A stretch of DNA of 64,000 bases from Hemibagrus wyckioides (GCF_019097595.1 NC_080731.1:5616071-5680070), one strand, 5' to 3'. Positions 19,995 through 32,790 are shown, counted from the first letter of the stretch. Numbers and translations: made by a program. Notes: generated from the sequence alone by a model not told the origin.

Positions 19995-20906
19995 TCAGCA
20001 CCAGTCAAAGTTCTGGCCCGTCATCCTGAAAAAGATCTGATTGGGCAACCTGAGGAATCGACAGAGCTTTTGGAAAGCCTCGTTGCTGAGAGGTGCGTGC
20101 GGCCTTCCTTTCGATTCATCCAGGCACTTGTCGTGTCCTGCAGAAAGCAGGCAGTAAAACCCTTTAGTGGTGTTGAAGTAGAAGTTGTCTGGCATTATCC
20201 GCGGTGGAAGTTCCAGGAATTTCTCTGCTTTCTGGAGTTCTGGGAATGGGTCCCGGATTAACGCTTCTCCATCAACAATGTGGATCTGCTCCCTGGGGAA
20301 AAGTGCCAGCCACCTGGCCAGATGTTGGTGGTAAAGGCTTCTTTGGAGGGCCTTGTAGTTGGGGTTGATATGTCCTCGGCGTAGGAGCAATTCCTCCAGA
20401 GGCTGGTATGGCTTGTTCTGCTGGATGCGGTTGTGTAGAACCTGCGTGTAGTCCGAGACAAGCCTCTCGGCCGGGTCGCGGACGATCAGAAGAAGCTTCA
20501 CTGCCGGATTCACGGACCACATTCTAGCTGGAACCACTGGTGCTGTGAAATAACCTGGAGTCTTTTCCACGGTCACCTGCCCGGCAAGGGTGAGAGGCAT
20601 CTGCGCACGATACCAGTCCAAACCCTTCTGGAAGTTTTCATCCATGTTGAAGTAATGCACTTCGGCCTTGGCCACCTCCACATCTGGGTGAAGGTTCAGC
20701 ATCTCCAGCAGGGCTCTGGTGCCGCCCTTGCGTACCCCGATGATGATGGCACCAGGTATGCGTCGTGAGGTGCTGCTGTTGGTGGTCTCATTTGGGTTCA
20801 CAGAGATCACAGGGATGGTGGAAGATCTGAGCTCCCGAAGGCACACGTACAGCTGGGCCTGGAGCACCAGCAATAGGATCAATGCCAGGAGAAGAGTCCA
20901 GAACAT
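19995..20906 (-). CDS. hs3st1: Heparan sulfate glucosamine 3-O-sulfotransferase 1-like
   Basis: An intronless coding region of 303 codons. The enzyme moves sulfate from PAPS to the 3-OH of glucosamine in heparan sulfate, creating for example antithrombin-binding sites, in the Golgi lumen. Residues 1-23 are a hydrophobic signal or anchor. Residues 57-66 (GVRKGGTRAL) form the 5' phosphosulfate loop; E82 and H84 in AEVHYF match the catalytic Glu/His; R143-S151 (RDPAERLVS) form the 3' phosphate site; C252 and C261 match the conserved disulfide; K266-G-R is the second PAPS contact. N-glycosylation motifs are at N39, N43 and N245. Length and the short stem match type 1 enzymes (human 307) rather than the longer types 2-6. 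Fish carry extra HS3ST1-like paralogues, so it could be one of those. A splice acceptor lies 5' of the start, so there is at least one untranslated exon further right. Confidence 0.93.
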   Translation of the reverse strand: MFWTLLLALILLLVLQAQLYVCLRELRSSTIPVISVNPNETTNSSTSRRIPGAIIIGVRKGGTRALLEMLNLHPDVEVAKAEVHYFNMDENFQKGLDWYRAQMPLTLAGQVTVEKTPGYFTAPVVPARMWSVNPAVKLLLIVRDPAERLVSDYTQVLHNRIQQNKPYQPLEELLLRRGHINPNYKALQRSLYHQHLARWLALFPREQIHIVDGEALIRDPFPELQKAEKFLELPPRIMPDNFYFNTTKGFYCLLSAGHDKCLDESKGRPHAPLSNEAFQKLCRFLRLPNQIFFRMTGQNFDWC

Positions 20907-21058
20907 GGTGACACTTCAGTCAGGTCAAGGGCAGCAAGGAGACACAAACACAAACACACAGCAGTGGGAAAGAGGACACACACACAGCGGGTGGGCACAC
21001 ACACGCTGATACACAACAGCTGTCGACTGCCACTGCTTCAGATCTTCACTCCAGTTTT

Positions 21059-21075
21059 CTGAGGGGAAAAATAAA
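21059..21075 (-). promoter_or_regulatory. Splice acceptor of the hs3st1 5' untranslated region
   Basis: On the minus strand a T/C-rich run (TTTATTTTTCCCCTCAG) ends at AG 21060-21059, about 150 nt before the start codon. HS3ST1 genes normally have their entire coding region in one exon preceded by untranslated exon(s), so this site fits. Confidence 0.5.
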
Positions 21076-22559
21076 CGGGAAAATATTTTAGCTTATCAGT
21101 TGAATAATCAGCTGCTATTTTGTGGTCCACTGTGATAGCAAATCTGACCTTCTGAAGTTGATTTCTAAGGTCAGGAAATAAGAAACAATATTATTTCTGT
21201 TAAATAACAAGTTTATAAAATGCTATAAAAAGAAACAAACATTCATGCTGAGAGCATGAAAGCAGCTGCACAGATGGACAATTTTTTATTTAGCAATTAT
21301 TTTTATTTAGCTTTTTAACACCTTGACACAAATATTGAATGAAATATATTAGCTAAAAATGATTAAAAAAAAATTTAAATTAAAAAGAAATATTTCAATT
21401 AAAGGTAATCACACTGTTAAAAAACATCATGGTTATTAGAAATGCATTTTGGTCTATTTTAGGTATTTTAAGGCTATTATTTGGTAACTAAAAATCATTT
21501 TATGGTAGATAAATGACAACACAGATATTCAATAAAAATAAAAATGTGCAATAAAAATCACATTTCATAATAAACATTTCCAAGCAACAAGTAAGGTATT
21601 TTATGTGATATTGTGTAGCTTCATCATTTACCTCCTATCATCAATCATCAATTTGTCGAACAACCTAAAAAAAATTCAGTACCTGGTCATTAATCCGCTT
21701 CTCAAGGTGCTGAGCACAGAAAACTCTGCTTGATTCTAGGCGTTTTAGTGGAAATATTGTGCGTCTGTCGCCGTCTAGCGGTAGCTAACAGAACTACAGC
21801 GAGCTCCTTATAGCCTGTGCTGTCACATTAATCACAGGCACGTGCGTGTCATTTGTATTACTACGCGCGGTTGAATTCTCGAATCTGATTGGTCAGAAGT
21901 TGTGCATTAATTGTATATAACGAACGGCACGGAAAGTAGTTCCGGCAGTAACGGAAACAATAGGCTTATATGAATGCGTTTTTTTTTTTTTTTTTTTTTT
22001 TTAGCAACAGCTCCTACACAGGGATTTTTACATTAATTTATCATTAATTTTTTTAACATTTTATTATTTAACATGAGATGTTTATGATGAGTCTAGGTTG
22101 CTAGCGTTTGGTAAAATATGCATAAACAAAGAAGAACTAGTTCATTAAACTGTTCAGGGATCTAGATTAACTACATCTCCTTTATATTATACATTTATAT
22201 ATGTGTTATGCACTATTTATTGTTAAATATTACATTTCTGGTTTTAAATTTCACTTAAAACTATTATAACCTTGGCAGGACAGGACCACCTACAGGCAAA
22301 TTAGCAAGTTTTTAGTCTAGGGCTAACAAATGTGCATTAATGTTATTGCATTATACACTGTCAACATGTTACAGGTTATAAAAGCAGCATATGATTAACA
22401 TATAAATATGTCTAGACACAGGTTCCCATCCTTGGTGATCCTTGCTCTTAACAGACCTGTTTCAACTAACTAGTTAACCGACAGCTAACTAACTAAAGTG
22501 TGCAGGACAGGGTTCATGGGAATTCTGCAAATCTGAATCAAGCTCTGCATGATGTTCAG

Positions 22560-22950
22560 CCAGTGTAATTGTCAGTGAATTTGGTGTATCTTTCTGAACA
22601 GGCCGGTCACGTCGCTAAAAGCCTGACGGGGTCAGTCTCGGTGTATTCTCACCTCCCTGTTGAGTCGTGGTTATTAATTTGCTCGCTCTCTGGTCTGGAG
22701 CAGTAAGGCCGTGTAAACAAGTGCCGCTGTTCCTGACTTAATTGCTCCACTGGGAGCTGGTGTGCAGGCCTCTTGGCCTCCTTCACTTGACTCTGTCAGC
22801 CAATCATGTAGCCTTCGTGTATGAAGCTTCATTCCCATCATCATTTAGTGCTACAAGCGTCATCAACTCCGCCATTATGGACAGAGCGTCCGTAACGTCT
22901 CTCACTTCTTTCCCTGGAGACAAAGTGCTTCTAAAGATGACAATTTGACA
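22560..22950. promoter_or_regulatory. Candidate conserved noncoding element
   Basis: Unique, balanced-composition sequence between AT-rich flanks, dense in homeodomain- and TALE-like words (GACAATTTGACAGCTG, TTAATTGCTC, CGCCATTATGG). No coding frame is supported. Inference only. Confidence 0.25.
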
Positions 22951-24660
22951 GCTGTTCCTCTGAAATATCACATCCTAGTCTGCCGTATGTAGTCACAGTT
23001 TGGGATATTAACGCCCATTTGCACTCCTGAGAAGTTTTCCCGGAGAGTTCTATCGGCTTCGGTGGTTTAATAACAGTTTTTAATGATAGCGGTGATGGGT
23101 AATTGCGGAACGAATCGTTGCTTTTTGAGCACCTCTTTTAAAGCGAGACGGCCAAATCGATCCACAAAGCATGAATAATGAAGCAAAAGTTTTGACAAAG
23201 TCGCTTTGTTTATTTTAATTGTCCCTTTTCTGACTGTTTCCATACTTTCCTCCACAGCCCTTTGAATATTAATGATTAATGCTTCGTATTTTCAGCCACT
23301 TTTATATTATTCCTGATTATTATTTCTAAATATTAAACCTTATGGTATTCACCATTCCGAATATCTCACCTAATGCTAAAACTTTATATAAATATACAGC
23401 TGTAGGGTGCTTCTCAGAATGTTTGCTCGAAACTCCCCATTAGACATTACTATTCATAAGAAGTTCACCAAAAATCGTTAATATTTATTGCTTGTCTTAC
23501 ATAAGCTCCGAAATACAGCTGGCCTGAGAGACAACATTTGAGAACATGAAGTAAAACAATGTCCAACTCTGAGGGAGGTTTGGCAAGACGTTTCATTGTT
23601 TTAAGCTTACTAAAATTTATCAACGGAAGAAAATAAATCCTAGACATCAACAGTAGGAAATAAAGCGTGGTGTTAAATTAACTCGCTCCACAGGATTACA
23701 CTGATTCATTATTTAATGTACTGAAGTACTGAGCTAAATCAGAAGTTTGTTATTATACTGTTTGCAGTGCTGCCCTGAAGGAAATGTGCTGTACTCTGGG
23801 CTTAAAAATGTTGGAACAGCTGAACTGAAACTCAATCCACTGCATATATGGATGCTTGATTTTCTTCAGGGAATTGCCTTGAATGAAAAGAACCATTTGT
23901 CTGGTAGCAATTCTGCTAGTCATGTGGTAGAAGTGTTGTGTTTTCAGTCACTCTGCACTGAAAATCCTCTAAAACCAACCACTCATTTCTATTCATTTCC
24001 TTATAAAATTCAAACAGCACCACGGAGACCTTATATTAGTGCTGAATGTCTAAATAGATTATTAAATGCAATGCAATACGCAAGCGCTCAAATGATGTAC
24101 CGTGAAAGTATTTTTATTTATTTATTTTAAAGACTTCTGATTTGTCTAGTTGTGTGAGATGCAGAAATGGAGCCGATTGCGGTGCAGTTCAGTTCTTTCT
24201 GTGTAGTTGTAGTTCCTGCTGCTTTCAGGTCGTCCTGCAACTCCTTTTGAGCTTCTCTCTTCCCTCACTTCCCTTCCCTAAGAGTATGTTGTTGAAATCC
24301 TGCATGACATGTCTGTCCATGAGCTTTCCACGTGCATATTATTATCAGGCCGCTTGTACTGACTGAGATGTTTTTGCTTTCAATAATATAGTGGCTTATA
24401 ATAAAGATCAGTTATATAGTCCCAGAGAATGTCAAGAAGCTTCTTCAATGTTAAAAACATACTTTTTGCCCCTGAAACATATCTTTCTTTGTGCTTACGA
24501 ATATTTACTTTTTGGTTCAAATATATAAGTACAAAAAAGACCAGTGACATTACATATGTAAGTGGATATATGCAGTGGAGGTATATTAAATAAGAAAAAA
24601 TAAGAGTGTCTAAATTCTTAGTGTTACTGCATTTTATACCGTACATAAACAGTCATATTA

Positions 24661-25071
24661 TGCTGATCAGGCATAACATTATGACCACCTGCTTAATATT
24701 GTGTTGGTCCCCCTTTTGCTGCCAAAACAGCCCTGAGCCATTGAGGCATGGACTCCACTAGATCCCTGAAGGTGTGCTGTGGTATCTGGCCGTAAAGAAC
24801 TTACAGGACATAAAGGATACTTTTGACAGATACCGACCACTGCAGAGCGGGAACACCCCACAGTTTTGGAGACGCTCTGAAGCTTCGTCAAACTCGCTCA
24901 AATCCTTACGCTTGCCCATTTTTCCTGTTTCTAACACATCAACTTTGAGGACAAAATGTTGACTTGCTGTCTAATATATCCCACCCACTAACAGGTGCCA
25001 TGATGAGGAGATCATTCACAGTGGTTATTCACGTCATCTGTCCGTGGTCATAATATTATGCCTGATTGGTG
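24661..25071 (-). mobile_element. Tc1-type family A element, internally deleted, both ends present
   Basis: The left terminus reads CTGATCAGGCATAACATTAT and the right terminus GCCTGATTGGTG followed by TA. On the minus strand the leader and transposase start (HTH) are fused to the C-terminal end; the catalytic core is deleted. Confidence 0.9.
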
Positions 25072-26346
25072 TATATTCATAGCACCGGATTCATATTCAT
25101 ATCATCACTGTATTGTATTTATATGCTATAATTTTTAGATATTTTGTCTGTTCATTTTTTCTCTCTTCTATACAGCTAATTCCATAGTATTTCATTTCAT
25201 TTTAAAATTCCATTTAATTTATTATTCCATTCTATTCCTTATTTTATGTTTCAAATTTGACTCTATTTTTTAATATATCCAGTCATAAAAAGCATTTCAT
25301 CGCATCTCGAATTTTAAGTTATTATTTGTAAACTCGCCTGCTGCATTGCGTTCGTGATTAAACCAAATATACAACACTGTTTGGATCATGACTGTGAAAA
25401 ATAAATAAATAAAAACCTTCCACAAGTAGTGCACTACATAGTGAATAGCCTGTAGTCTTCAAGGCAATGTTTGGGAAGCAGTTGTACAGTACAGTATTTC
25501 AGCATTATTGAGATTGGGGTAGTTTTACATGGGGAGGAGAGGTAAGGTAGTAATTATTGACGAATCTCTGGGATTTTTACTTTTGTCTTAACTTTTAGAT
25601 CAGTATCTGGAGTATTCTGGAAAAATGTTTTTATTCTGCTCTTAAAGTAGCAGAAGATATAAATCCAGGTAATGTGCAAAAAAAAAAGATGTAAATGTTG
25701 AGTAGGGATGAACCAATTTTAAAGTAGACGATATTTAAAACGAAGTATTGTGTTCCCTAGCATCGGTTGCCTACACATTACGTGCATGGAATCATCAAGC
25801 ACAAGCCCTACAGGAAGCTGTTAGAATAACGGCCAAAGCAATCAGTTTGCATTAAAGATATGAGGCGTATGTAGCATGCCTCGATGAACATCTGGTGTGA
25901 CGACCCTGTGTAAGTACAAGTGAGGACACTCAAATCTCTGGCATTTTCAGAGACGGTCCTATCCGAATAAATATAACATTAATAATAATAATAATAAAAA
26001 AAAAGATTACATCAGGCATCTTGTCTTTCTGGCGTTTTGTCATTGATTCTGAGAATCCTTAACTGCGGATGTCATTCTGGGAAATGAATTAAAGTAATGA
26101 AATGAACGAAAACCCCCCTGTAGTCTGAAATAATTTCATCTATAAAATAACTACATTTTCCCCTATGCTGATGTCATCTGTTTAACGGTGGGTCAGAAAA
26201 AACAGGACGTTAACCTACTGCAAAACTGTCATCCTAACAGATAGCAGGGAATAAAGAATGCAAATAGTCTTGCGTAATTTATTTGCTTTTGCCCTTGCAT
26301 TAGCAATTAGACCTGGATTTAAGCATTAACAGGGGGAGTTTAACCA
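25072..26346. other. Intergenic, no gene seen
   Basis: AT-rich, with short AAT and AAAT runs (for example 25980-26000). No open frame of note. Confidence 0.5.
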
Positions 26347-26578
26347 CACGGATCAGCCATAACATTAAAACCACTGATGGTGAATAATGTTGATTAAGAG
26401 GGTGGGATGAATCAGGCAGCAAGTGAACAGGAAGTTCTCAAACTTCATGTGTTGGAAGCAAGAAAAGTGGGTAAGTGTAAGGATCTGAGCGACTTTGACA
26501 AGGGTTAGATAGATGACTGGGTCGGAGTGTGTCCGAGAAACAGCAGGGTGTGTGGGGTGTTCTTGGGATGCAGTAGTT

Positions 26579-27000
26579 ATTCAATTCAATTTTATTTGTA
26601 TAGCACTTTTAACAACGGCCAGTGGTGGTTCAATTGGTTAAGGCTCTGGGCTGTTGATCAGAGGATCGGGGTTCAAGCCCCAGCACTACCAAGCTCCACT
26701 GTTGGGCCCTTGAGCAAGGCCCTTAACCCCTCTGCTCCAGGGGTGCTGTATCATAGCTGCCCCTGCGTTCTCACCCCAACATCCTCAGGTGGGATATGAG
26801 AAGAAACAAATTCCACTGTGTGAATAATAAAAGCTTCTTGCCCTCAGTTCTTCTAACAATGGACATTGTCTCAATGCAGTGTTAAAGAATATAAGAAATG
26901 TAGTACAAAAAGTTCATGATTGATATTACAGTTATATTTAATTGTATTTGTATTCATGCCTAATGAGCAAGAATAAGGACAATGTGGCAAGGAAAAACCA
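26579..27000 (+). repeat. Interspersed repeat type G, split by a SINE
   Basis: The left part, CAATTTTATTTGTATAGCAC, and the right part, ACAATGGACATTGTCTCAAT then GCAAGGAAAAACCACC, are collinear with the uninterrupted type G copy at 48035-48640. The interval 26618-26845 is the inserted SINE. Confidence 0.75.
26618..26845 (+). mobile_element. tRNA-type SINE relic
   Basis: It carries box-like words (TGGTTCAATTGGTTAAGGCT and GGGGTTCAAGCCCC, the latter resembling a polymerase III B box), then the body CCACTGTTGGGCCCTTGAGC and tail GGTGGGATATGAGAAGAAAC. The same body is at 57668-57890 and its tail at 60918-60985. A possible target duplication TTTTAACAA/TTCTAACAA flanks it. Confidence 0.75.
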
Positions 27001-27278
27001 CCTTAGATGGTTAGAACCTACCAAAACTGGTCAAAGGAAGGACCAACGATAGACATAATAATGTGTGTGTGGTCCAAGAGATAATGTAGTACAAAGTTGC
27101 CAAGTATGATCCATGGAGACCCAACCTGCTTTAAAGGATCTACTGCTAATGACACGGTGCCAGATACCACAGCACACCTTCAGAGGTTTGTTTTGGAGTC
27201 CATGCCTCAGAGCTTTCTAGTGACACCAGGAGGAGCTACACTATATTAATCAGGTGGTTTTAATGTTATGGCTCATGT

Positions 27279-29629
27279 TAGCCATTGTATTAAAACCACC
27301 CGAAAATGTTATGGCTAGTTGCTATTTCAGCCGTAACATTAAAACCACCTACCTAATATTGTGCACATTTCCTTTGCATCTCCTTGTGTGTCGTCTCTAG
27401 TACACAGACACTTTCACACGAAGCCTCTTCCTCCATCTACAACTTTTTCTTTACCTTCGCTCAGGTTGTGAGATTGTCTCCAAATAACAGAAACATCACA
27501 TCTTCAGTGTGACACACAATTACCCAGACTTCATTACACACTGCTGACTCTGTAATTGTATTTAAAGCCTTAATTATGCTGAATGAGTTCGATGGGTTAC
27601 AGATGGAAGTGAGCTCAGCTTCTTTGCTAAATGACCCTTGAAAAGAAACGTGGCAGATAAGTTTTTGTTTTATTTTTCTTCTTCTCTCCACTCTAAGTCA
27701 GTTTTAGCACTTCGATTTGCCATTGAGTTTGAACAATGTGTCTTACAAATTTAAGGCTATCAATGGAGCATGAAGTCATCATCCTGACTCTGATGCTGCC
27801 CAGATGGTGGAATCTGCCAGAAACACCAGTGTGTTCATTCTGAGGGGGGTTAAAATAATCAATGTTTTATTGAGGTTCTTGTTTGTTGATTTAGGCTAAA
27901 CCATCTCAGGAGACCTTCTTTAGACTAAATGCTATGTTTCAGGAATAATTTCAGTCCACACCTTTGTTTGGCTTAACTGGTAAAACATCAAGTGCAAGAA
28001 ATTTGTGGTAACCGGTTGCTATTAACTTATAAATTGCATTCTACACTATGCACCTAAAAGTCTAGTACTGGTTATAACGGGCTGCTATTGTCTCAAGCCA
28101 CGCTCGGGTCAATCTCAGGTGTTTAAAGTGCAATAATCATTTCCTGGAGTTTCCCGATCACACATTTTGCTCGCTTTAAGTTCCAAGTTGTCAAGCTGTG
28201 AAACATTACAATTGTCTCTGTGTGAGCGCAATATTTATTTTGTTATTAGTACAGAAATAATTTTCCTAACATTCTTATCAACCACATAAGTCTTCAGTTA
28301 TATATATAAACTGAAGAACACAGTATGTGCTCAGAAAGAAAGCAATCAATATGATGTCATGTATAAGTCTTGTATGAAAAGAAGCAAGAGATCCTGATAA
28401 CAACCTGGGCTGAGCGTCAAGATAGCAAAACTGGCTGTTGGATGGATGTCAGTACTTTCTCTGCTGTCAATCAGGGTAATACTAGCCAATCACAGCTGTC
28501 TGTGAGCTCCTGTATTCAGAAGAGGGAGGACAGCGCTCTCCTCTGCCCTGTGAAGCAGCATCAGTCTTTTTAAAAACTTTGTGCAAAAGCTTCAGAGGAC
28601 ATGTTTGTTGAGAAAAGTTGAACTTTATGCAAATATGCAGAGACTTATGGAGTGCAGCGACTACCAATGAGAGTGAAGACAGTAGAGAGCAAGTGATCCG
28701 TGGCAAAGAGCACATGCTGCTTTTCCTTTATCTCGTATATGTACGCTGTAAATCTCCCTCCAAAATGTTCCCTTATAGCAGCAAGAAAACTGATTTAGTT
28801 GCTAGTTGCTCCACCTACTCCTAAAAGTTATTACCAGGAACACTTGGTGAATTCGTAGTACAGCGGCCGGAGAGTTGCGGAGATAAAATCTGAGTATGTG
28901 CGAACGTAGCATTAGTTTTTTTAGCCTTCCCAGATTCAGCTAATTATTGCATAATGTAATCGTCCATAAAATGAACCGTATGCAGGCATTAGGACACAGA
29001 CTGGGAGTCGGACCGGGTTCCCACAGGACACATACAGATACAGACTGAACAGATGCAGATAATGGCATTGTGTTACACCTCCAACACACACAAACAGACT
29101 TCCGAGTTCAGAAGCTTAGAGTCACAAGATAGATGTCGTCTCACTGTCTGTCCCTTCATCACACCTTCCTCCTTTTCTCACTGTTTTCCACACTGAGATG
29201 AAATCAAATAAAACCGACCGCATGGCCTACAACCGGAAGGCTGCATTGATTCTCTGCATGCAATTAACACGAAACAAAGACCTGAAATCTACAGTTCAGG
29301 TCATTCTGATGCTGTAGGTGTTTGCAGATTTTTTTCCAGACGTTGTTTAATGAATTGATTGATTTCCCAATAGAAATAAAATTTCATTTTTTTTAAAAAC
29401 GGTGCTTATAGGAACTAAGTGTAGGTGATTTGGAAAAGCTGAGCGATGAGCGATGAGCAATGTGGGTGTCTTTATCAGACACCAGCAGACCTGTTCTTAC
29501 ACATACACATACTCTCCCCCCACTGAGAACACAGAGTGTATCTCTGATACACACTCTACCTTGTCACACTGAGTAGTTTAATCCTCTTCCCTAAATACCA
29601 CTACTCACCAGAAAAGAAGCTCAGTGACT

Positions 29630-29698
<69 letters not shown>

Positions 29699-31214
29699 TT
29701 TTTGTTGTCCTTGTCCTTCCTTAAATACTTCTGCTGACTTTTTTGCTTCAGAGTGACTCTGTTCTGGTTTCAGGGTCTAGCAACCTTAACAGGATGTTAT
29801 ATGGACACACACACACACACGAATTTGTACTACATTTATTTATTTGTCCTCTTGTAATGGACAACATCCATTAAACCAAAGGCAAGCAGTTACCTAGGAG
29901 CCTGGATTAGATGTTATAAGAGTCTATTGCTCATGTTATTGTTTTTTATTTATTTCTTTATTTATTTTTAATGATAGTTGAATTGCTCTGAAGCAGAAGT
30001 AGAGCTAACACTACACCACTCTTCTCCGACGTTTTCTCATTCTCATCTTCCGGCTCAGAGATGCGAACTGAACTGCATATTACAAAACAAATGAAACTGT
30101 GGCTTATGATGCTACAGTGCCTATGACGGTCTAATGGAAAAGCGTTTCGTAATGGATAAATAATTTTTGTGCGGTCGGTGTAAACAGTCGAGAATTAAAA
30201 GCTGAGGAATCTGGAAATGTTGGCTCCAAAGACAGCTGCACTGATAGGGGTTGTAATGGAATGTAATTGTGGATTAAACACAAAGTGGCTCACATGATAA
30301 AGCTTCTTTATCTGCCTAGAGGGCAGGAACATAGTGTACACACACACACAAACACACACACACACTCACGGTTTCTCTTCCTCCCATTGACATAAACCTT
30401 AAACTTAACCAATAGTAAACCTTTGGGCTGTTTTTAGTTTTCAAGAGAAAATAAAAACTACATTTCAATTTGTACTCATGCAGATCAGCGGAATGTCCCC
30501 ACAAGGTCAAACTCTGCCGGATATTCCTATCCTATCCACCAAGCTGTAACCTGCCCACACAAGCAGTTGGTGATGCCTTCGATGTTTCCAGTAAGCCTCC
30601 AAGACATTTTAAGGCCAACTTCTCTCCTCTCGTCACACAATAAACGGAGGATTATAGTGCATGTGTGGGACCTTAGAGATGGAGGGAAGGCAGGAGGAGG
30701 ACAGAAGGAGGGAGATAATGAAAGAAAAAAGGGACGAGGTGAGAGTATAAGAGGGAGAAAGAGAGAAAGGCGGGGTATTCTGTAGATAAGACGCTCTTCT
30801 CTGTTGGAGCCTATAAAAGACCTGTCTCAGTGTACGCTCGAGACGCTGACCCGCACCGAATCTACATGGCCTTTTGCACACAGACGCCCAGCTGTGTTTC
30901 AAATTACTCTCTTTATGAAGCTCCTCACTATCCTCCCTATGCTGTCTCCCACTCCCTTTATCAGTCCCACTTTGTCAGGCGCTGTCTCTCTTCTCTCTAT
31001 CTCTCCACCTCATTCATTCACCCGCGCTTGAAGATCTGGGTCATTCGCATCAAACACTCAAAAGTCCCCTTTTGCACGTTTCTTGCATCAGTAATGAGAA
31101 ATTTGGCTCTGTGTTTGCATGTGTGTGTGATGTGGTGGGTGGTGGTGGGTTGTCTGTGTGTTTAGGCTGGGGGAGGGGTAACTCTGGGTAGGCTGGGTAT
31201 CTAGTGCCAGGGGA

Positions 31215-31248
<34 letters not shown>

Positions 31249-31878
31249 TGAGAGAGTATTGGGGGTATGCTCTAATTAATGGAGTTGTTGAGTATGGCAG
31301 AAGCTTCCTGCATGTTGCACACATGTCCGTCTGTTATCACTTGCTCAGTTTTCACACTCCTGTATGCGCCGGTTCGGTTGAGAGAGCCGGCGAGAAGAGA
31401 GACAGATTTGGAAAGTGACAGACAAATAATTCAGTTCTGTAGTAGACAAAGAAAGGAGACAGAAGATAAAACGTTACTCCGCCTCTCTGTCATCACACCA
31501 GGGGTTCCCGGGTTTTTGTATTTTTATTGCGGCTTGTGAACTCCTTCACTTTGCTCGTTCACCTTATTCACATCCAAGCCGTAGTTAAAATGATGTTTGT
31601 AATCAATGGTATATTATTTTTTATTTATTGAATTGAAAAAGAGTGTTATTTTTAATGAAAAGAGCATAATGGTTCGGGCAAAAGTCAGCAAAAAAGACAA
31701 ACGTAAGACAAAATGTGAATTGCATTCATACAAATGAGACGTTTATATTTCAAGTTACTAATTTAGTAATAAAAGTCAAAAGTTTTATTTGAATTACAGT
31801 GACACAAATCCCCAGCTACACCACCACAGACCTGAAAGACAGAAACCTTTTTCTAGATCTGATTATTTCTTCATCATT

Positions 31879-31919
<41 letters not shown>

Positions 31920-32246
31920 TAACAAATGTACAATTACACTTCGCTCTAAAAATGTGTGTCCTGCACCAAGAACCATTATGTAAGGACGATACACACGGCT
32001 GGGTGCAAATGTCTAGTGCTTTGTGTCCGGGGCAAAATGAAGGCAAAGAAATCAAATTTAGATCTTGTGTGGTAGGTTTCAAAGATGTTCCCCAAAATTG
32101 TGGATGTAAAGATTAGAGATGGCACCAGAACAATATTCAAGACCAGAGAGTGGCAAAAAAAGAATGGTGGATTGGATAATCAGAGGGAAAAAATTCAATC
32201 CAAACCTGAAATAAATGGAAAATAATATAATAAAATTTTTATTTTG
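27279..32246. other. Intergenic, microsatellite-rich, no gene seen
   Basis: Simple repeats: (CT)n at 29629-29668 running into (CA)n at 29676-29698, AC runs at 29804-29820 and 30338-30366, (GT)n(GA)n at 31216-31256, (CT)n at 31880-31917. An octamer ATGCAAAT is at 28626 in a unique segment (28440-28830) with CCAAT at 28487. A short hairpin (CTTCAGTTATATATATAAAC followed by TGAAG) is at 28292-28315. Open frames here are short and motif-free. Confidence 0.5.
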
Positions 32247-32336
32247 AACTGTAAATGTTTGGGGGTTTTTTTTGGATCAGAAATATTTATATATAAATAT
32301 TTCTGTTCCATAAAACCCTCAAAACATTTACAGTTT
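32247..32336. repeat. Large imperfect palindrome
   Basis: Arms AACTGTAAATGTTTGGGGGT and its near complement (CCCTCAAAACATTTACAGTTT) flank a perfect 28-bp palindrome at 32278-32305 (CAGAAATATTTATA and its complement). It may be a foldback or MITE remnant able to form a hairpin. Confidence 0.85.
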
Positions 32337-32659
32337 ATATATAAAGAGTTTTTACTGTATTTTTTGGTTTTGTGGATTTTATAATGATTGTAGATTATAC
32401 TTTATTATCTGTATTACATTTGCTATGGAATTGATGAGGTTATTGATATCGACTGACACTTATGAAGAAAAACTGGTATCATGCTATCTCTAGTAAAGAC
32501 ATTAATACTGAAAAAAACATAACTATTCTCATATTACCACTTCTTTTCAAATCACGCTTTATGAGAAAACACTTTTGCAAACTATTCCCATTGCGTTTCC
32601 ATATAAGGTAAATTTCTCCAGTTGAAAAACATCGGGTGTACAAACTCTTGCGCTTAAAA

Positions 32660-32790
32660 GGAAAAGTGGTATCTGAGTGGTTAAGACATGGACTCTTGAG
32701 CGAGATCCTTAACCTTCGACCAGCTCAGTTGTATAAAAATGAGATAAATGATAAATAAGTCGCTCTGGATAAGGGGCTTCTGCTACTTGA
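32660..32790 (+). mobile_element. Degraded SINE relic (V-SINE-like tail)
   Basis: A GTGGTTAAGACATGGACTC-type head and a tail with GTCGCTCTGGATAAGGGGCT, a motif seen at the 3' end of widespread vertebrate/fish SINEs (CTCTGGATAAGAGCGTCTGC). Confidence 0.55.

Larger units (their letters stand above)
20907..24660. other. No gene seen; likely 5' intron or flank of hs3st1
   Basis: AT-rich unique sequence with a T23 run at about 21979-22001. The longest plus-strand open frame (23747-24130, 127 codons) has no recognisable motif and an unremarkable composition, and I do not call it. A more GC-rich unique segment at 22560-22950 is described as a candidate regulatory element. Confidence 0.5.
26347..27278 (+). 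mobile_element. Tc1-type element, family B, split by a nested insertion
   Basis: It begins GGATCAGCCATAACATTAAA and ends GTGGTTTTAATGTTATGGCT, inverted termini of the 'AACATTAAAACCAC' variety. Between 26347 and 26578 lie leader and degraded HTH coding sequence; from about 27000 on, C-terminal transposase sequence (GGATCTACTGCTAATGACAC and onward). The middle is occupied by another repeat, itself interrupted by a SINE. Confidence 0.8.

Noticed and set aside
20070..20520. Frames on both strands inside the sulfotransferase coding region
   Set aside because: They overlap the hs3st1 reading frame, which carries all the catalytic motifs.
23747..24130. 127-codon plus-strand frame
   Set aside because: No recognisable domain and no splice or promoter context; the length is possible by chance in a window this size.
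26625..26700. tRNA-like sequence with a B-box-like GGGGTTCAAGCCCC
   Set aside because: It belongs to a SINE with body and tail and does not fold as a complete tRNA cloverleaf, so it is not called a tRNA gene.
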